From: Jeotgalibacillus marinus
Lineage (GTDB): Bacteria > Bacillota > Bacilli > Bacillales > Jeotgalibacillaceae
DNA: 64,000 bases
Direction: 5' to 3'
NCBI RefSeq assembly: GCF_040801915.1
Contig: NZ_JBFMIA010000003.1
Coordinates: 124,001-188,000 of the forward strand
In this document: piece by piece, positions 33,571 through 42,804 of the stretch
How positions within the stretch are numbered: position 1 is the first letter of the stretch
Layout of the letters: each line of letters opens with the position of its first letter
The notes under the pieces: model-generated
The model's database searches: none
What the model was told of the DNA's origin: nothing
The model's input: the letters and a program-made list of their open reading frames with translations, nothing else
Position numbers and translations under genes: made by a program

Positions 33571-34569
33571 TTACTCGATTTCGCTTGGTTCTTCATCCAC
33601 CAAGTCAGAGAATAAACCATAAACATATTTTTCGGCATCAAACGGCTGTAAATCATCCATTTGCTCACCTAGTCCAACGTATTTCACAGGAATGCCAAGC
33701 TCTTGCTTGATTGCAAGAACAATTCCACCTTTAGCAGTGCCATCTAGCTTTGTTAAAACGATACCAGAAACATCGGTCACTTCTTTAAAGGTTTTCGCTT
33801 GTGTCATAGCATTTTGACCTGTTGTCGCATCAAGCGCTATAAGCACTTCATGTGGTGCACCAGGTACTTCTCGTTCAATAACCCGCTTAACCTTTTCAAG
33901 TTCTTTCATCAAATTCACTTTATTTTGTAGACGACCTGCCGTATCACAAATAAGAACATCCGCCTTTCGTGCTTTAGCAGATTGCACTGCATCAAACATG
34001 ACAGCAGCAGGATCTGATCCTTCCCCTTGTTTGATCACATCAACACCAACACGGTCTCCCCACACTTCTAGCTGTTCGATCGCACCTGCTCTAAAGGTGT
34101 CACCAGCTGCCAGCATCACTTTTTTACCATCTTCTTTTAGCTGATGAGCAAGCTTACCGATCGTAGTCGTTTTTCCAACCCCATTGACACCTACAAATAA
34201 AACAACAGTCAGTCCCTCTTCTTGAATCGAAAGAGAAGCATCTAATTCATCATCCCCTTGATAAATTTCAACAAGTTTTTGTGAAATAACGCTACGAATG
34301 TCTTTACTATCTTGAATATTTTGTCTTTTCACTTCCATTTTAAGTTCTTCAACAAGTTTCATTACTGTGTCAAAACCGACATCTGCTTGAAAAAGAATTT
34401 CCTCAAGCTCTTCAAAGAAATCTTCATCAACCGTGCGATAACGTGCGACTAAGTCGTTCACTTTTGCAGTGAAATTGTCACGTGTTTTCGTTAAACCCTC
34501 ACGGAATTTATTAGTCATTGAGTCTTCAGATGCTGTGAATTTATCTTTTAGTTTTTTAAAGAAACTCAT
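33571..34569 (-). CDS. ftsY: Signal recognition particle receptor FtsY
   Basis: Membrane-associated GTPase that docks SRP-ribosome complexes. The 332-aa product has an acidic N domain, the G1 loop FVGVNGVGKTTTIGKLA near 126-142, DTAGRLQ (G3) and TKLDGTAKGGIVLAI (G4). GLGEQMDDLQPF closes the G domain. Length fits B. subtilis FtsY (329 aa). It lies 17 nt after smc. Confidence 0.98.
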   Translation of the reverse strand: MSFFKKLKDKFTASEDSMTNKFREGLTKTRDNFTAKVNDLVARYRTVDEDFFEELEEILFQADVGFDTVMKLVEELKMEVKRQNIQDSKDIRSVISQKLVEIYQGDDELDASLSIQEEGLTVVLFVGVNGVGKTTTIGKLAHQLKEDGKKVMLAAGDTFRAGAIEQLEVWGDRVGVDVIKQGEGSDPAAVMFDAVQSAKARKADVLICDTAGRLQNKVNLMKELEKVKRVIEREVPGAPHEVLIALDATTGQNAMTQAKTFKEVTDVSGIVLTKLDGTAKGGIVLAIKQELGIPVKYVGLGEQMDDLQPFDAEKYVYGLFSDLVDEEPSEIE

Positions 34570-34586
34570 AGATCTCTTCTTCCCTT

Positions 34587-37500
34587 CTAGGATAATTGTT
34601 GTATAGGGTCTTGTTCTTCTAAACGAACAGACACGAGTTTTGATATACCCGACTCCTGCATCGTTACACCATACAGCACGTCAGCGCCTTCCATTGTTCC
34701 TTTACGGTGCGTAATGACGATAAACTGAGATTGTTGACTGAAACGATGTAGATATTGGCTAAAACGGTGAACATTTGCTTCATCAAGCGCCGCTTCCACC
34801 TCATCTAATATGCAAAATGGGACAGGTCGTACTTTTAAAATCGAAAATAACAGCGCAATTGCTGTTAATGCACGCTCGCCACCTGACATTAATCCAAGGT
34901 TTTGCAGTTTCTTTCCTGGTGGCTGAGCAACAATATCGACTCCAGCATGTAACAGATCATTCGGATCCGTCAGTTTCAGCTCTGCTCGACCACCTCCAAA
35001 CAACTCTTTAAAAACTGCTGTAAAATGAACTTTCACTTGATCAAATGTTTCACCGAAACGGCGTGACATCTCATCATCCATTTCTTCAATAACTTCTTGT
35101 AAGTTTTTTTTAGCATCGAGTAAGTCTGTTTGTTGTTCATGTAGAAAATCATAACGTTCAGCAACACGTTCATACTCTTCAATAGCCCCTAGATTTACAT
35201 TACCAAGTTCTTCAATTGATAACTTTGTCAGCTTCACGTGTCTTCTCGCATCTTCGGTTGGTAATTCGAGTGGAAAAAGTTCTTTCGCACCATTATATGT
35301 TAGTTCGTACTCTTCTTGTAAACGGTTAAGGCGATTGTCAATCTCCACTTCTAAGCGATTGACTCGAATGAGTTCATCGCTTAGACCATCTACTAGTCCT
35401 TTATGAAGTCTCGTCAATTCCTTCAGCGATTGCGTAATTTCTTCATTTTGTTGATGTAAGTTTAAGCGAGCTTGTTTTTTCAATTCAACAGTTGCCACGG
35501 TATCCTTACGACTTTGTTGTTTATCTTCCATCGACCGCTGCAATACTTCGGTTTGATCTTCTCCGCTTGTCATCTCTTGTGTAAGCCACTTAAGATCCTC
35601 AGAAAGTGTCTTTTTACGTTGTACAGTATCGTTAAGTATTTCTTTCAACCCTTTTGTTTCACGGGCTAATTGTTGTTGCTGTTCTTTTGCCACAGCAAAG
35701 TTCGACTGCATCAGCGACAATTTTTCAACAAGTTCATCTTTTGACGTACGATGAGATTCTTTCTTTTGAGTTAACGTTTGCATCTGTTTATTAAGTGAGT
35801 TCAATGCTTCGTCCATTAAAGATAACCGCTTCGTTAAAGAAGACTTTTTCTTTGTAAGCTCTTCTCTTGAGTCGTTAAACTCACCCATTTCAAGATCATA
35901 CAGTGATAATCGATCATCCGTCCTCTTTAAAGTAGCTTCAGTTTCTCTTAGTGCAGATTTTACTTCGGATTCTTTGATGCGAAGTGACTCTCCTTGCGAG
36001 CGGACTTTTTCTACTTCTTTTTCAAGCTCGGTAATTGAATGCTTTGCTGCTTTTACTTTTTGCTCGAGTAGAGCTGATGTTCGTTCCATTCGAGGAATTT
36101 GACCTACCAATTGATCTAGTTCATTTCTTCTAGATAACAATGATGCACCTTTTTTTGATTGCGCTCCACCAGTCATCGATCCACCTGGATTGACAATATC
36201 TCCATCGACAGTCACAAATCGAAAGCGATGCTGAAGCTTAACTGCTAATTCATTGGCCCCTTTTAAATCTTTTACAATTAAGACATTGCCAAGCAAGCTA
36301 CCCACAATCGTTTCGTGGCGTTCACTATAACTAACAATCGATGAAGCCACATCAATAAATGCAGGATGTTCTTTTGCAATCATTAACTGATGCGGCTGCA
36401 ATGACTTCGGTTTTATGACCGACATTGGCAAAAAAGTTGCTCGCCCAAATCGGTTTTGTTTTAAAAACTGAATGGCATCTCTAGCATCTTTTTCGGTTAC
36501 TGCCACTATGCTTTGCATCGATCCACCAAGTGCTGTTTCAATGGCTAACTCATAGTGCTTATCAACAGAAATTAACTCAGCAATTGCTCCTTCAATTCCA
36601 GTCAACTTTGTTGTACGTGCTTTCAGAATTTCTTTTACACCCTGAAAAAATCCAGAAAAGTCTTCTTCCATTGTTTCAAGCATACTTTTTCTCGATTTTG
36701 CTTCACTAACAAACTGATACGCCTTGTAAAGTTTTTCTTCAAGTTGTTCATACTCTTGTTTTTGCACTTTAACTTGCTGTTGTGTATTAGTAAATTGACT
36801 CGTTGCTTGCTGCAATTGTTTTTCAACTTTTCTTAATTCTTGAATGTTATTTTCTTTAGCGTGAAGCCATGTGTTTCTTTCTTCAATATAATGACTATTT
36901 TGACCATGGAGCTTATTTGCCCTTTTTTCTTGTTGTTCAAGTTGTTGGTCGGCATAGCTCAATTCATTTTTAATCGTTGTTTTTTGAGTTAACATGTCAA
37001 AGTAATCATTCTTTACTTTTTCAAGCTGCTCTTCAATATCTTCTTCAAGTAGTTTTAACGATTGCTGAATGCTTCTAACATCCTTAGTTAACGTATTTAC
37101 ACGTGTTGTGTTCTCCTCAATTTGAACGTTATTTTCCTTAATCGCTCGTTCAGAACGAATGATTTGATCATCCAGCTCGCCCATCGATTGTTGTAGCTGT
37201 TCTTCGTTCTGATTAGCATTTTTTCGCCTTTCAATTAAAACCTGACGACGACCGTCGAGTTGTTCGGCTTCTTCAGTTATGGACAACAATTCTTTTTGCA
37301 GTTCCTCAATTTCAACATCACATTGCTTTATTTCTACGCGCTTTTGTGCGAGTAACTCTTCGTTTTCTTTGATCAAAATTTGTTTTTGCTTTTCTTGTTG
37401 TCGAATTTCCTCGTGCTTTTCTTTGGACTGCTCCCAGTCGTTGTTCATTTGTTCGATATCGTGAACGAGGAGCGCTACTTCTGTTCGTTTGAGCTCTTCT

Positions 37501-38156
37501 TTTTTCCCCAAATATTCTTGTGCAATGGAAGATTGAATTTTAAGTGGCTCTACCTGCCCCTCAAGTTCATGTAAAATATCTTTCACACGGTAAAGGTTTT
37601 CTTGTGTTTCTGTTAATCGTATGTCCGCTTTTTTACGACGGTTTTTATATTTTAAAACACCTGCTGCTTCTTCTAAAATAACACGGCGATCTTCGGGTTT
37701 ACTATTTAATATTTGCTCTACTCGACCTTGACCAATAATTGAAAACGCTTCTTTGCCAAGTCCCGAATCAATAAATAAATCAACAATATCTTTTAAACGA
37801 CATGGTTGATTGTTTAAGAGATACTCGCTGTCACCAGAACGAAATACTCTCCGTGTGACGCTTACTTCTGCATAATCAAGAGGTAACGCCATATCCTCGT
37901 TATCGAGAGTTAGCGTTACCTCAGCAATATTTAATGGTTTTCTAGCATCACTGCCGGCAAAAATAACATCTTCCATTTTGCCACCACGCAGCGATTTTGC
38001 AGATTGTTCCCCGAGTACCCAACGAATGGCGTCGGTGATATTACTTTTCCCACTGCCGTTCGGTCCAACAACAGCCGTTACGCCGGGTACAAAATCTATT
38101 GCAATCCGTTCAGCAAACGATTTAAAGCCTAAAATATCTAACCTTTTTAAAAGCAT
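34587..38156 (-). CDS. smc: Chromosome partition protein SMC
   Basis: Condensin ATPase that compacts and segregates chromosomes with ScpA/ScpB. The 1189-aa product has Walker A GPNGSGKSNI at 31-40 and a long coiled coil. The hinge lies near 505-660 (GVKEILKARTTKLTGIEGAI, FLKQNRFGRATFLPMSVI). A second coiled coil is followed by the C-motif LMSGGERALTAIAL and Walker B FCILDEVEAALDE. Its ATG overlaps the last base of the rnc stop codon. Confidence 0.98.
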   Translation of the reverse strand: MLLKRLDILGFKSFAERIAIDFVPGVTAVVGPNGSGKSNITDAIRWVLGEQSAKSLRGGKMEDVIFAGSDARKPLNIAEVTLTLDNEDMALPLDYAEVSVTRRVFRSGDSEYLLNNQPCRLKDIVDLFIDSGLGKEAFSIIGQGRVEQILNSKPEDRRVILEEAAGVLKYKNRRKKADIRLTETQENLYRVKDILHELEGQVEPLKIQSSIAQEYLGKKEELKRTEVALLVHDIEQMNNDWEQSKEKHEEIRQQEKQKQILIKENEELLAQKRVEIKQCDVEIEELQKELLSITEEAEQLDGRRQVLIERRKNANQNEEQLQQSMGELDDQIIRSERAIKENNVQIEENTTRVNTLTKDVRSIQQSLKLLEEDIEEQLEKVKNDYFDMLTQKTTIKNELSYADQQLEQQEKRANKLHGQNSHYIEERNTWLHAKENNIQELRKVEKQLQQATSQFTNTQQQVKVQKQEYEQLEEKLYKAYQFVSEAKSRKSMLETMEEDFSGFFQGVKEILKARTTKLTGIEGAIAELISVDKHYELAIETALGGSMQSIVAVTEKDARDAIQFLKQNRFGRATFLPMSVIKPKSLQPHQLMIAKEHPAFIDVASSIVSYSERHETIVGSLLGNVLIVKDLKGANELAVKLQHRFRFVTVDGDIVNPGGSMTGGAQSKKGASLLSRRNELDQLVGQIPRMERTSALLEQKVKAAKHSITELEKEVEKVRSQGESLRIKESEVKSALRETEATLKRTDDRLSLYDLEMGEFNDSREELTKKKSSLTKRLSLMDEALNSLNKQMQTLTQKKESHRTSKDELVEKLSLMQSNFAVAKEQQQQLARETKGLKEILNDTVQRKKTLSEDLKWLTQEMTSGEDQTEVLQRSMEDKQQSRKDTVATVELKKQARLNLHQQNEEITQSLKELTRLHKGLVDGLSDELIRVNRLEVEIDNRLNRLQEEYELTYNGAKELFPLELPTEDARRHVKLTKLSIEELGNVNLGAIEEYERVAERYDFLHEQQTDLLDAKKNLQEVIEEMDDEMSRRFGETFDQVKVHFTAVFKELFGGGRAELKLTDPNDLLHAGVDIVAQPPGKKLQNLGLMSGGERALTAIALLFSILKVRPVPFCILDEVEAALDEANVHRFSQYLHRFSQQSQFIVITHRKGTMEGADVLYGVTMQESGISKLVSVRLEEQDPIQQLS

Positions 38157-38911
38157 TATGAATCCACCTGTTGTGCTTGCGTCTTGTTTCTTAGGTATTC
38201 TAACGCTTTTTGAGCGGCGTGTTGTTCAGCTTCTTTTTTTGAACGACCTGAACCAATCCCAAGTTCTTCATCACCCAATAACACACGAGAAACGAATTCA
38301 CGGTTATGAGCCGGGCCTTTTTCTTTTAAAATTTCGTAGCTCAATACACCCGAATGATTTCGTTGGATAAATTCTTGGAGCTGACTTTTAAAATCCATCA
38401 CATGCGAAAAAGCACCTGTATTTACTTTTGGAAATACCACTTTCGCTAAGATTGCGCGAACCTGCTCCATTCCTTGGTCAAGGTAAAGGGCACCAATAAA
38501 TGCCTCAAAAACATCCGCGAGTAACGCTGGTCTCATACGGCCACCCGTTTGTTCTTCTCCTTTGCCTAGCAAAATAAGATCACCAAAGTTTAATTCATTC
38601 GCAAAAATAACAAGTGAAGGCTCGCATACTATCGCCGCTCTCAATTTTGTCATTTCTCCCTCACTCATGGTTGGGAATCTTTCGAATAAAAAATGTGATA
38701 CGGTTAATTCAAGTACCGCGTCACCTAAGAACTCAAGGCGTTCATTATCTTCGTATGGTTTCCTGCGATGCTCATTCACATAGGATGAATGTGTAAAAGC
38801 CTTCATTAAAAGCTTATAATCGTTAAATTGAATGTTATGCTCCTGCTGAAAGGCTTGGAATCGTTCTTCCATTCTTTTTGCTGCAGTCTGATCTTTTTTA
38901 AATTTACCCAT
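38156..38911 (-). CDS. rnc: Ribonuclease III
   Basis: Double-strand-specific endonuclease that processes rRNA and SRP RNA. The 251-aa product has the signature NERLEFLGDAVLELTV near 60-75, with catalytic Glu/Asp downstream (ADVFEAFIGALYLD). A C-terminal double-stranded RNA-binding domain follows (FKSQLQEFIQRN, GSGRSKKEAEQHAAQKALEY). ATG 38911 has AAGGTG 6 nt upstream; a longer in-frame version has no ribosome site. It is first in rnc-smc-ftsY. Confidence 0.97.
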   Translation of the reverse strand: MGKFKKDQTAAKRMEERFQAFQQEHNIQFNDYKLLMKAFTHSSYVNEHRRKPYEDNERLEFLGDAVLELTVSHFLFERFPTMSEGEMTKLRAAIVCEPSLVIFANELNFGDLILLGKGEEQTGGRMRPALLADVFEAFIGALYLDQGMEQVRAILAKVVFPKVNTGAFSHVMDFKSQLQEFIQRNHSGVLSYEILKEKGPAHNREFVSRVLLGDEELGIGSGRSKKEAEQHAAQKALEYLRNKTQAQQVDS

Positions 38912-38969
38912 GAACTTCACCTTGCCGTTTCTTTTCTTTATAAATTGACATACCAATTTTTTATAAAAT

Positions 38970-39001
38970 AAAACTTGGCATGTTAAAACATGCCAAGTTT
39001 T
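38970..39001 (-). terminator. Intrinsic terminator after acpP
   Basis: AAAACTTGGCATGTT and its exact complement form a 15-bp stem with a 2-nt loop, followed on the minus strand by ATTTTATAAAAAATT. It lies about 40 nt after the acpP stop and separates lipid genes from rnc-smc-ftsY. Confidence 0.85.
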
Positions 39002-39041
39002 ACCTCATTTGTAGAAAACGTCTTCTTGGCTGGATGATTCA

Positions 39042-39275
39042 TTACATTTTTTCTTGTATGTAACTAACTGCATCACCAACTGTACCAATCTTTTCTGCAT
39101 CTTCATCAGAAATAACCATATCAAATTCATCTTCAAGCTCCATTACTAATTCAACTACATCAAGAGAATCAGCACCAAGATCTTCCTTAAATGAAGCTTC
39201 AAGCTTAATTTCAGATTCATCTACGCCTAAGCGGTCAACGATAATTTTTGTTACACGATCCATAACTTCTGCCAC
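39042..39275 (-). CDS. acpP: Acyl carrier protein
   Basis: Carries acyl chains on a phosphopantetheine arm during fatty acid synthesis. The 77-aa product, as in B. subtilis AcpA, has the attachment Ser37 in LGADSLDVVELVMELEDEF. The GTG at 39275 is chosen because GGGAGG is 8 nt upstream; another GTG at 39284 is inside that Shine-Dalgarno. A TATAAT stands close upstream, so it can be expressed apart from fabG. Confidence 0.98.
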   Translation of the reverse strand: MAEVMDRVTKIIVDRLGVDESEIKLEASFKEDLGADSLDVVELVMELEDEFDMVISDEDAEKIGTVGDAVSYIQEKM

Positions 39276-39296
39276 GTTTGTCACCTCCCTTCAAGT

Positions 39297-39302
39297 ATTA
39301 TA
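39297..39302 (-). promoter_or_regulatory. Candidate -10 of an acpP promoter
   Basis: Perfect TATAAT on the minus strand, 21 nt before the acpP GTG, with a weak -35 (TTTATT at 17 nt). It would allow acpP to be made in excess over fabG. The start would leave only a very short leader. Confidence 0.35.
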
Positions 39303-39342
39303 ATTGAAAACCTGACTGAAATAAACTACCGCTTATGATTTT

Positions 39343-40086
39343 TTACATCACCATTCCACCATCAACATGTAAGGTTTGTCCAGTCATGTAAGATGCATCG
39401 TCACTGCTTAAGAAAACAACAACGCGTGCAATGTCTTCTGGCTGTCCAAATCGAGCTAATGGGATTTGTTTTTTCATTTCATTTTGAATATCATTCGTTA
39501 GTTGATCCGTCATATCTGTTTCGATAAATCCAGGAGCTATAGCATTAACCGTGATCCCTCTAGAAGAAAGTTCCTTCGCAGCTGTTTTTGTTAGCCCTAT
39601 AACGCCTGCTTTTGAAGCTACATAATTTGCTTGACCTGGATTACCTGTAACGCCAACAATAGAAGAGATATTGATAATCCGACCACTGCGCTGTTTCATC
39701 ATGCTTCTTGACACAGCTTTTGTCGTTAAAAAGACTCCTTTTAAGTTGATGTTCATAACATCATCCCACTCGTCTTCTTTCATACGCATTAACAAGTTAT
39801 CACGTGTCACACCTGCATTATTGATTAGCAAATCAATTTTACCAAAATGAGCAAGTGTGTCTTTGATCATCGATTGAACTTGATCACTTTCGGCAACATT
39901 CGCTTGCACCACAAGAGCATCTCTGCCAAGATCTTTTACTGCTTGCGCAACTTCTTCGGCTCTTTCCTTGCTTCCGCTATAATTCACTGCAACGTCTGCT
40001 CCATTTTTTGCAAGTTCAATTGCAATTTCACGACCAATGCCACGTGATGCACCTGTTACAAGTGCCACTTTTCCTTCTAATTTCAT
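39343..40086 (-). CDS. fabG: 3-oxoacyl-[acyl-carrier-protein] reductase FabG
   Basis: NADPH-dependent ketoreductase of the fatty acid elongation cycle. The 247-aa short-chain dehydrogenase has the nucleotide loop TGASRGIG at 11-18, NNAG at 89-92, and the catalytic triad S142, Y155 and K159 (NYVASKAG). The C-terminus is TGQTLHVDGGMVM. It begins 1 nt after the fabD stop. Confidence 0.98.
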   Translation of the reverse strand: MKLEGKVALVTGASRGIGREIAIELAKNGADVAVNYSGSKERAEEVAQAVKDLGRDALVVQANVAESDQVQSMIKDTLAHFGKIDLLINNAGVTRDNLLMRMKEDEWDDVMNINLKGVFLTTKAVSRSMMKQRSGRIINISSIVGVTGNPGQANYVASKAGVIGLTKTAAKELSSRGITVNAIAPGFIETDMTDQLTNDIQNEMKKQIPLARFGQPEDIARVVVFLSSDDASYMTGQTLHVDGGMVM

Positions 40087-40087
40087 T

Positions 40088-41029
40088 TTATTGATCCTCC
40101 TTTAACACCTTGATCGCTGCCTGTAGGGTCTGTTCATCAAATACAGGTAACGTTCTTGCTCGTCGATTGATTTTTTTCACAAGACCAGATAAAACCTTTC
40201 CTGGCCCAATCTCTATAAACGTATCTACCCCTAGATCGACTAATTTAACCACTGTATCTTCCCATAAAACTGGTGAATAAAGCTGAGTCACTAGGAGCTT
40301 TTTGATTTTTGAAGAATCAAAAACGGGATCTGCAGTTACGTTTGCAACAACAGGAATTTTTGCATCTTCAACTTTAACGGTTGAAATAACGTCTTGAAAT
40401 CTTTCCGCTGCCGGTTTCATTAAACTTGAATGAAACGGTCCACTCACATTTAGCTGTAAGCAACGTTTTGCACCTTGTTCTTTTGCGAGTTCGGAAGCTT
40501 TTTCAACCCCTTCAGCTGATCCCGAAATAACAATTTGACCAGGACAATTTAAATTTGCAAGTTGAACAGGAAATCCGCTATCTGTTACCTGATCAGTAAC
40601 TTGTTTTAATGTTTCACGGTCTAGACCTAATATAGCAGCCATTTTACCTTGCCCATCCGGAACAGCTTCTTCCATTAGCTCGCCGCGTTTACGAACGGTC
40701 CTGACAGCATCTTCAAAACTCATCGCTTCAGCCGCAACCAAAGCGGAATACTCCCCAAGACTATGGCCCGCTACATAATCTGCATGAACGCCTTGTTCTT
40801 TCAACACGGATAAAATCGCAATGCTCGAAGTTAAAAGAGCCGGTTGCGCATTGAATGTTTTTGTTAATGTATCTTGAGGGCCCTCAAACATAAGTGTAGA
40901 TAATGATTCACTTATGCTGGCATCCGCTTGTTGAAATATTTCTCTCGAACTGTCATATTCTAAGAAATCTTGCCCCATACCAACTACTTGAGAACCTTGT
41001 CCAGGAAAGATAAATGCAATTTTAGACAT
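40088..41029 (-). CDS. fabD: Malonyl-CoA-ACP transacylase FabD
   Basis: Transfers malonyl from CoA to ACP. The 313-aa product has FIFPGQGSQ at the N-terminus and the nucleophile Ser90 in VAGHSLGEYSALVAA. GPFHSSLMKPA carries the catalytic His, and FIEIGPGKVLSGLVKKI is near the end. It lies between plsX and fabG, as in the FapR-controlled operon of B. subtilis. Confidence 0.97.
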   Translation of the reverse strand: MSKIAFIFPGQGSQVVGMGQDFLEYDSSREIFQQADASISESLSTLMFEGPQDTLTKTFNAQPALLTSSIAILSVLKEQGVHADYVAGHSLGEYSALVAAEAMSFEDAVRTVRKRGELMEEAVPDGQGKMAAILGLDRETLKQVTDQVTDSGFPVQLANLNCPGQIVISGSAEGVEKASELAKEQGAKRCLQLNVSGPFHSSLMKPAAERFQDVISTVKVEDAKIPVVANVTADPVFDSSKIKKLLVTQLYSPVLWEDTVVKLVDLGVDTFIEIGPGKVLSGLVKKINRRARTLPVFDEQTLQAAIKVLKEDQ

Positions 41030-41041
41030 TGTTGTACTCCT

Positions 41042-42031
41042 TTACTGTTGTTCTTTGTTTAGTGCGTCAACGATCATTGTTGCAACACGTTGTTCTGCCA
41101 TACTATTCGCTTGTTTGATCGCATTATATATAGCATTTGCATTAGATGAACCATGTGCTTTTATGACTGGTGCGCTTAATCCGAATAGAGCAGCACCACC
41201 GTATTCTGTGTAATCCATTTTACTTTTTAAAGCACGCAGATCGTTTTGAACAAGTCCAGCTGCAATTTTCGCCTTTAACGATGAAGTAAATGTTTCTTTT
41301 AATATTCCAAAAAGAGCTTGAGCTGTTCCCTCAATGGACTTAAGGACCATATTCCCCGTAAATCCATCTGTCACTACAACATCTGCCACACCGTTAAGAA
41401 GGTCTCTTGATTCAACATTCCCAATAAAATTAAGGTCAGCTTCTTTTAACAGATCATACGTTTCTTTTGTCAGTTCATTTCCTTTTTTCTCTTCGGTCCC
41501 TATATTTAAAAGACCGACAGTTGGCTGAGCGGTTCCTCGTACCTTTTCAGCATAGATACTACCCATCACAGCGTATTGAAGAAGATGCTCAGGTTTTGCG
41601 TCTGCGTTAGCACCTAAATCAAGCATCACAAAGCCTTTTCCATCCATTGTTGGAAGCGTAGGGGCTAGCGCTGGTCGTTCGATGCCTTTAATGCGTCCTA
41701 CTACAAATAACCCTGCAGCCATAAGTGCACCTGTATTCCCTGCAGACACACAAGCATCTGCATGACCATCTTTTACAGACTGGGCCATTAACACCATGGA
41801 AGCTTCTTTTTTCCTCCGTACTGCACGTACTGGTTCATCTGTACTTAAAATCATTTCTGTTGTATGTATAATCTCAACATTTTGCCCGTTCGTTAAAAAT
41901 GGGCGGATTTTCTCTTCGTCTCCAAATAGTTGGATCGTCACAGAAGGGAATTCTTTGATTACCTTCATCGCTCCAAGTACAATTTCTTTCGGGGCGTGGT
42001 CGCCTCCCATTGCATCTACTGCAATTTTCAC
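41042..42031 (-). CDS. plsX: Phosphate acyltransferase PlsX
   Basis: Makes acyl-phosphate from acyl-ACP, the first step to phosphatidic acid through PlsY. The 329-aa product begins KIAVDAMGGDHAPKEIVLGA and contains SAGNTGALMAAGLFVVGRIK and VVTDGFTGNMVLKSIEGTAQ. GTG 42031 is preferred: AGGGGGG is 7 nt before it. Upstream readings enter fapR coding sequence. It starts 1 nt after the fapR stop. Confidence 0.97.
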   Translation of the reverse strand: MKIAVDAMGGDHAPKEIVLGAMKVIKEFPSVTIQLFGDEEKIRPFLTNGQNVEIIHTTEMILSTDEPVRAVRRKKEASMVLMAQSVKDGHADACVSAGNTGALMAAGLFVVGRIKGIERPALAPTLPTMDGKGFVMLDLGANADAKPEHLLQYAVMGSIYAEKVRGTAQPTVGLLNIGTEEKKGNELTKETYDLLKEADLNFIGNVESRDLLNGVADVVVTDGFTGNMVLKSIEGTAQALFGILKETFTSSLKAKIAAGLVQNDLRALKSKMDYTEYGGAALFGLSAPVIKAHGSSNANAIYNAIKQANSMAEQRVATMIVDALNKEQQ

Positions 42032-42032
42032 G

Positions 42033-42608
42033 TTAGATCCCCCCTTCAACCTGAGTTGTTGAACGATACATGTCAAACTCGCCTCTAAATACAAGCATTT
42101 GTCCCACATAGGATCGTACTTCTACTGTCGTTCTACGATCATCTTTACGTCTCACCTTAGCCTTTGCTATAACGCGTTCACCTATTTGTACTGGCTTATT
42201 AAAATGTAACTGCGCACTAGCTGTTAAAGCAAGTTCATCATCAATTAACGCAACTGCAAGAGAATTGGCTTGTGCAAACAAATGGTGTCCTCTCGTAATT
42301 TGGTTGCGTTGAAAGACGTGCTCTTCCTTTACATCAAAAATGGAGATCGCATTTTCGTCCAACTCTATATCAATAATTTCACCTATCACTTCGCCAATTG
42401 GCAACGACCTAACTTCATCTTCAAAGGTTTGTTCTGCGACATTTTTAATCCGTTCGCGCAGTTCTGGGATGGACAGCTCCATGCGATCAAGTCTGATCGT
42501 CTGAACACTTACGTTGAACCTTTTTGCCAAATCATCATCGGTTACAAATGGATTGTCCGCAATAGTAAGTTGCAACTTATCTTGACGTTCTTTTTTTGAT
42601 ATCTTCAT
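42033..42608 (-). CDS. fapR: Fatty acid and phospholipid biosynthesis repressor FapR
   Basis: Repressor of lipid genes released by malonyl-CoA. The 191-aa product has an N-terminal DeoR-like helix-turn-helix (DDLAKRFNVSVQTIRLDRME near 24-43), a linker (LSIPELRERIKNVAEQ), and a hot-dog fold that binds malonyl-CoA (NQITRGHHLFAQANSLAVAL). ATG 42608 gives the usual N-terminus. Its own operator and promoter lie just upstream, so it is autoregulated with plsX-fabD-fabG. Confidence 0.97.
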   Translation of the reverse strand: MKISKKERQDKLQLTIADNPFVTDDDLAKRFNVSVQTIRLDRMELSIPELRERIKNVAEQTFEDEVRSLPIGEVIGEIIDIELDENAISIFDVKEEHVFQRNQITRGHHLFAQANSLAVALIDDELALTASAQLHFNKPVQIGERVIAKAKVRRKDDRRTTVEVRSYVGQMLVFRGEFDMYRSTTQVEGGI

Positions 42609-42624
42609 TTCCACACCGCCCGCT

Positions 42625-42643
42625 ACTAGCACTAGGTACTAAT
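42625..42643 (-). promoter_or_regulatory. FapR operator
   Basis: On the minus strand ATTAGTACCTAGTGCTAGT, very close to the FapR box (TTAGTACCTRRTACTAA as I recall it). It lies just downstream of the -10 of the fapR promoter, the location known for autoregulation in B. subtilis. Confidence 0.88.
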
Positions 42644-42646
42644 AGG

Positions 42647-42675
42647 AGTATATAAATAAAAGAGACAGAATGCAA
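42647..42675 (-). promoter_or_regulatory. Sigma-A-type promoter of fapR-plsX-fabD-fabG
   Basis: On the minus strand TTGCAT, 17 nt, TATACT (5 of 6). The -35 lies inside the stem of the recG terminator, so the two signals share bases. Confidence 0.6.
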
Positions 42676-42693
42676 CTGCATTCTGTCTCTTTT
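42658..42693 (-). terminator. Intrinsic terminator after recG
   Basis: A perfect 17-bp inverted repeat (AAAAGAGACAGAATGCA and complement) with a 2-nt loop, ending in TTTTATTTAT on the minus strand. It lies about 110 nt after the recG stop; a small GC-rich hairpin (AACCACC/GGCGGTT near 42710-42730) lies between them. Confidence 0.85.
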
Positions 42694-42804
42694 ATTTTTG
42701 ATAGGTATAAACCGCCTAATCGGTGGTTGTTTATCCATTTCTTCAAAGACAGTTTGGTGATGTAAATTCGAAGAACTATTCCCCAGATAAAGTAGATTTT
42801 ATTT

